The position numbers and the translations under genes are program-made. 64,000 nucleotides of DNA, taken from Nocardiopsis sinuspersici. GTDB taxonomy: Bacteria; Actinomycetota; Actinomycetes; Streptosporangiales; Streptosporangiaceae. Below are positions 63,645 through 64,000 of the stretch, in pieces. Below the pieces are notes generated by a model. It saw only the letters and a program-made list of their open reading frames with translations, had not been told where the DNA came from and did no database searches. Location: contig VWVT01000003.1 in NCBI GenBank assembly GCA_008638415.1, forward strand, positions 1 through 64,000, read 5' to 3'. Every line of letters begins with the position of its first letter. The first letter of the stretch is position 1.

Positions 63645-64000
63645 TCAGTTGAGGATGCGCAGGTCTTCGATGGTGCCGCTGGCGATCAGGGCGATGTAGG
63701 CGTCCGTGATCATCAGGGTCGCGAGGCTGAGCCAGGCGTAGAGCATGTGCCGGTTGTTCAGCGTGGAGATGCGGCTCCACATCCAGTAGCGGACCGGGTG
63801 GGTGCCGAAGCTGCGCAGACGCCCGCCGAAGACGTGGCGGCACGAGTGGCAGCTGAGCGTGTAGGTCCACAGCATGACCACGTTGACGAGCATGATGATG
63901 TTGCCGAGCCCGACGCCGAAGCCGCCGCCGGTCCCGTGGAAGAAGGCGATGAGCATGTCCCACGTGTTGACGAGGGAGATGAGGGCGGCGGCGTAGAAGA
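63645..64000 (-). CDS. sdhC: Succinate dehydrogenase membrane subunit (partial)
   Basis: The frame is open to the window end, so the N-terminal part is missing; 117 codons are visible. Hydrophobic helices (YAAALISLVN, GNIIMLVNVVMLWTYTLSC, LATLMITDAYIALIASG) and a basic CHSCRHVFGGRL loop match the single large cytochrome-type subunit of actinobacterial three-subunit succinate dehydrogenases. It anchors SdhAB and carries the quinone and probable haem sites. sdhA follows 25 nt downstream. Confidence 0.85.
   Translation of the reverse strand, partial: FYAAALISLVNTWDMLIAFFHGTGGGFGVGLGNIIMLVNVVMLWTYTLSCHSCRHVFGGRLRSFGTHPVRYWMWSRISTLNNRHMLYAWLSLATLMITDAYIALIASGTIEDLRILN

Overview
The window is chromosomal DNA of a high-GC actinomycete. 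Base composition is very GC-rich, GTG and TTG starts are common, and neighbouring genes are often coupled by 4-nt stop/start overlaps. Several actinobacterial hallmark genes are present: acyl-CoA carboxylase epsilon subunit, LpdA-type quinone reductase, a DUF3017-like gene beside folD, an LCP protein and a three-subunit succinate dehydrogenase. The gene set looks most like a Nocardiopsis-type member of the Streptosporangiales; this is inferred from content, not from a marker gene. I saw no rRNA, tRNA, CRISPR array or intact transposase.

Region 1 (about 0.1-4.8 kb) is a plant-polysaccharide cassette. It holds a secreted GH10 xylanase, a divergent LacI-family regulator, a secreted CE4 deacetylase and a secreted SGNH esterase. 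The xylanase and deacetylase promoters have the same layout (TTGAC-type -35, 18-bp spacer, then a shared 20-bp operator-like sequence just downstream of the -10).

Region 2 (about 5.1-21.9 kb) is the most interesting part: what looks like a sulfated exopolysaccharide locus. The plus-strand arm carries a polyprenyl-phosphate sugar transferase, PAP phosphatase (cysQ-like), sulfate adenylyltransferase (cysD, cysN), a sulfotransferase and a secreted GH26-like hydrolase. The minus-strand arm carries a Wzz/BY-kinase-like protein with ruined nucleotide-binding motifs, a Wzy-like polymerase, an APH-fold kinase, a second sulfotransferase, a Wzx-like flippase and a PssD/PssE glycosyltransferase pair in which PssE is fused to a GT2 domain. 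The arms converge on a strong bidirectional hairpin. Activation of sulfate, its transfer, PAP recycling and Wzx/Wzy assembly would thus be encoded together; APS kinase (CysC) is missing here.

Region 3 (about 22-29.3 kb) is housekeeping: purN-purH-folD, an FHA-HTH regulator, a DUF3017-like membrane protein and NADP-isocitrate dehydrogenase. Region 4 (29.6-46 kb) is mixed: an LCP ligase, a GHMP kinase with an atypical motif 2, YihY, a GCS2-type ligase beside an M20 amidohydrolase, adenosine deaminase, a PH-like membrane protein, an orphan iron-box promoter reading into a structured non-coding region, purine nucleoside phosphorylase, an AIG2-like protein with an in-frame repeat insertion, LpdA, a zinc-ribbon/P-loop pair, a Met/Gly-rich membrane protein and a dicarboxylate symporter.

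Region 5 (46.5-57 kb) centres on carboxylation: acyl-CoA carboxylase alpha, epsilon and beta chains, PEP carboxylase and biotin ligase, with an intact Uma2 gene and the frameshifted remnant of another. A class III adenylate cyclase and an MBL hydrolase follow. Region 6 (57-64 kb) holds a lipoprotein, small actinomycete proteins including a RsbW-like ATPase, a divergent EthD/MerR pair and the sdhC-sdhA-sdhB operon, whose sdhC runs off the window end.
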